DNA from: Progne subis subis
Taxonomy: Eukaryota > Chordata > Aves > Passeriformes > Hirundinidae
NCBI GenBank assembly: GCA_022316685.1
Contig: JAKJHU010000026.1
Span: 3,658,501-3,722,500, forward strand
DNA: 64,000 nt
Direction of reading: 5' to 3'
The notes beneath the pieces are model-generated. The model did not search any database. It was not told where the DNA came from and was given only the letters and a program-made list of their open reading frames with translations. The position numbers and the translations under genes were made by a program. This document shows, piece after piece, positions 62,383 through 64,000 of the stretch. Position 1 is the stretch's first letter. Every line of letters starts with the position of its first letter.

Positions 62383-62913
62383 AATGTCAGGTATTTTTCA
62401 ATGTTAAACAGAATATGGAAAGTTTAAAGTGTTACCAAAAGAACTTAGATATCTTCTTAGAATGATTCTCATACATTTTTGCCACTTAGTTTATCTATGA
62501 AATTCTTAGCATCTACAGGACCCGACCATAGTGCTTGAAACAGTGCTGTACTGCAGAAATCACACCAATCAATGTGTTTAATTCTGACAAAAAAAAGACA
62601 AGGAAAGGTGAAACAGTTTGTTTAATCATGTTTTTCCTCTAAATCCTAGTACCTAAAATACCTGGCCAAGGAGAACACAACTAAATTTCGTTTTCTTAAA
62701 AGGAATACTGCACATCAATTGTCTGTATCCTTTCCAATTTAAAAATTATTACAAAAGTAAAAATTCTGAAACATGGTATATATATTCATTGCAACAATAG
62801 AATGATTGTGGGTTTGTGCCATAATTGATACCTTTAACAATAATGGAAATCTTTAATGCAATTTCATAAGGAGCATTTGGCTCAGCAATATGAATGTAGA
62901 CCAGACAGAATAA

Positions 62914-62951
62914 CCAGTAGAAGAGGAGGAATTCCAGTAGAAGAGGAGGAA
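62914..62951. repeat. 18-base tandem duplication
   Basis: CCAGTAGAAGAGGAGGAA occurs at 62914-62931 and again at 62934-62951, a perfect copy with a period of 20 bases. Confidence 0.95.
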
Positions 62952-64000
62952 CAACAAGAATGTAGTTTCTATGCTTTCTAAAGTATCTATACAGTATGCC
63001 CACTGAAAGCTTTGTTTTCCCCCTTCCTTTTCCCCTAGACATATTTATAAGGACTATATTTCCAAATCTGCATAACTCAAGAACCCTGCCATAGGTTAAG
63101 AATTATTTCTGTAGCTAATCCTTGACACTGTTTTAGAGAGTACAGTTGCATGAGTTGCAACATGCAAATTTCTGTGAAACCATAGAAACTATGACAATCA
63201 AACTATGAATAAATAGAACTTAAGGGATGGATGTCATCACCATAAATGATAGCTGAACATTTGAACCTTTTTTCTGTATATATTTTCTTTTCCCTTGTAT
63301 TTGTTCTGCAGTGAATTGTAGTACTCAAGAAGATAATCTGAGAAATCATGAAGCCAAAGATAAAGTCTAGAAAATGTAATTGAAGCAGACCATATTCTTC
63401 TACATAAGGTTAACCCATATAGAAAAATCTGTCTCCCTTGTTCTATGTCCCACAACAACAACATCAATAGCTACATAGTAGAGACGGAAGCATTAATATC
63501 CGTCTTGCACATCCTTAGTCTGCAGGAGAGGGGTAAGGTGGAAAGAGAAAGGAGGGAGTGGGGAGGGAAAGTATGTAGCAACACACAGTATACCACATTA
63601 TAAAGAAAAAAACAATGGAACAAAAATTGACTAGCAAGTTCATCATCATGACTGACTGACTATACAGCAGATGTGCTGATTTGACTGCATTGGTTTTAAA
63701 CAAAAGTAAAAAATGAATTTGCCAAAAGATACTCAATTATAATCCCACATGTTTAAAGAAATTACAGAAAACAGGTTTATTACCACCATTCTCACTATTT
63801 AATAACTATGTTTAAAGATGTCCTAAAAGATTAAAATATTAACATCAAAATAAAGAAGGGCTTTTTATCAACAAATTACCAACAAAATTGCCTCAACCCC
63901 CTGCAAACTTCTGGTTCCTTCTAAATAATTAACAAAATACATGCTAATAATCTGACACAGAAGATGGCATAAAAATAAATATGTTCAAAATTGTATAACA

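Larger units (their letters stand above)
57320..64000. other. AT-rich non-coding DNA, no gene recognised
   Basis: Only microsatellites and short repeats are seen. Frames at 58697-58933, 61471-61731 and 62749-63042 (all minus) are under 100 codons and unidentified. The patch at 61470-61740 is higher in GC but I see neither CR1 nor exon structure in it. Confidence 0.55.

Noticed and set aside
1..64000. tRNA, rRNA, CRISPR, operon or bacterial features
   Set aside because: None seen. The repeats and composition are those of a vertebrate nuclear genome, so such features are not expected.

Overview
The window looks like AT-rich, gene-poor nuclear DNA from a bird. The evidence is the repeats. At least nine fragments match the avian CR1 LINE pattern, several with tails of the TGATTCT(A/G)TGAT type. 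One complete solo retroviral LTR has clean target-site duplications. I saw no SINE family typical of mammals. A songbird or another neoavian is plausible from the long LTR, but I cannot place the species. The low GC, sparse repeats and lack of genes suggest a large chromosome rather than a microchromosome (inference).

I recognise no protein-coding gene. The open frames on both strands are short, mostly under 100 codons, resemble no family I know, and often overlap CR1 or simple repeats. They look like chance frames. The one clear gene-related signal is a CpG island at about 30.41-31.05 kb, with GC boxes, an inverted CCAAT box, and a good minus-strand splice donor at 30359/30358. It is probably the promoter and first exon of a gene, or of a long non-coding RNA, running toward lower coordinates. 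An RE1/CTCF-like motif lies about 2 kb away at 28.46 kb.

Layout: 0-9.5 kb holds three plus-strand CR1 fragments (905-1503, 6235-6507, 7600-8137) in otherwise featureless AT-rich DNA. A 1519-bp minus-strand solo LTR lies at 9590-11108, flanked by CTTCA. From 11 to 30 kb there is mostly unique AT-rich sequence with a minus-strand CR1 (18062-18355), a plus-strand CR1 tail (25505-25678) and many homopolymer and A/C-rich tracts. The CpG island follows at 30.4-31.05 kb. A CR1 cluster of mixed orientation lies at 36.2-39.5 kb. An LTR-like fragment with a polyadenylation signal is at about 43.4-43.8 kb, and a plus-strand CR1 at 47.3-47.6 kb. The last 16 kb hold only microsatellites and long T tracts, including a 63-base run.

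No genes act together here, and I found no novel biological system. The items most worth checking are the complete solo LTR, the CpG island with its donor site, the RE1-like motif, an unidentified 57-codon exon candidate at 42565-42735, and the unusually many long A/T homopolymers for a bird.
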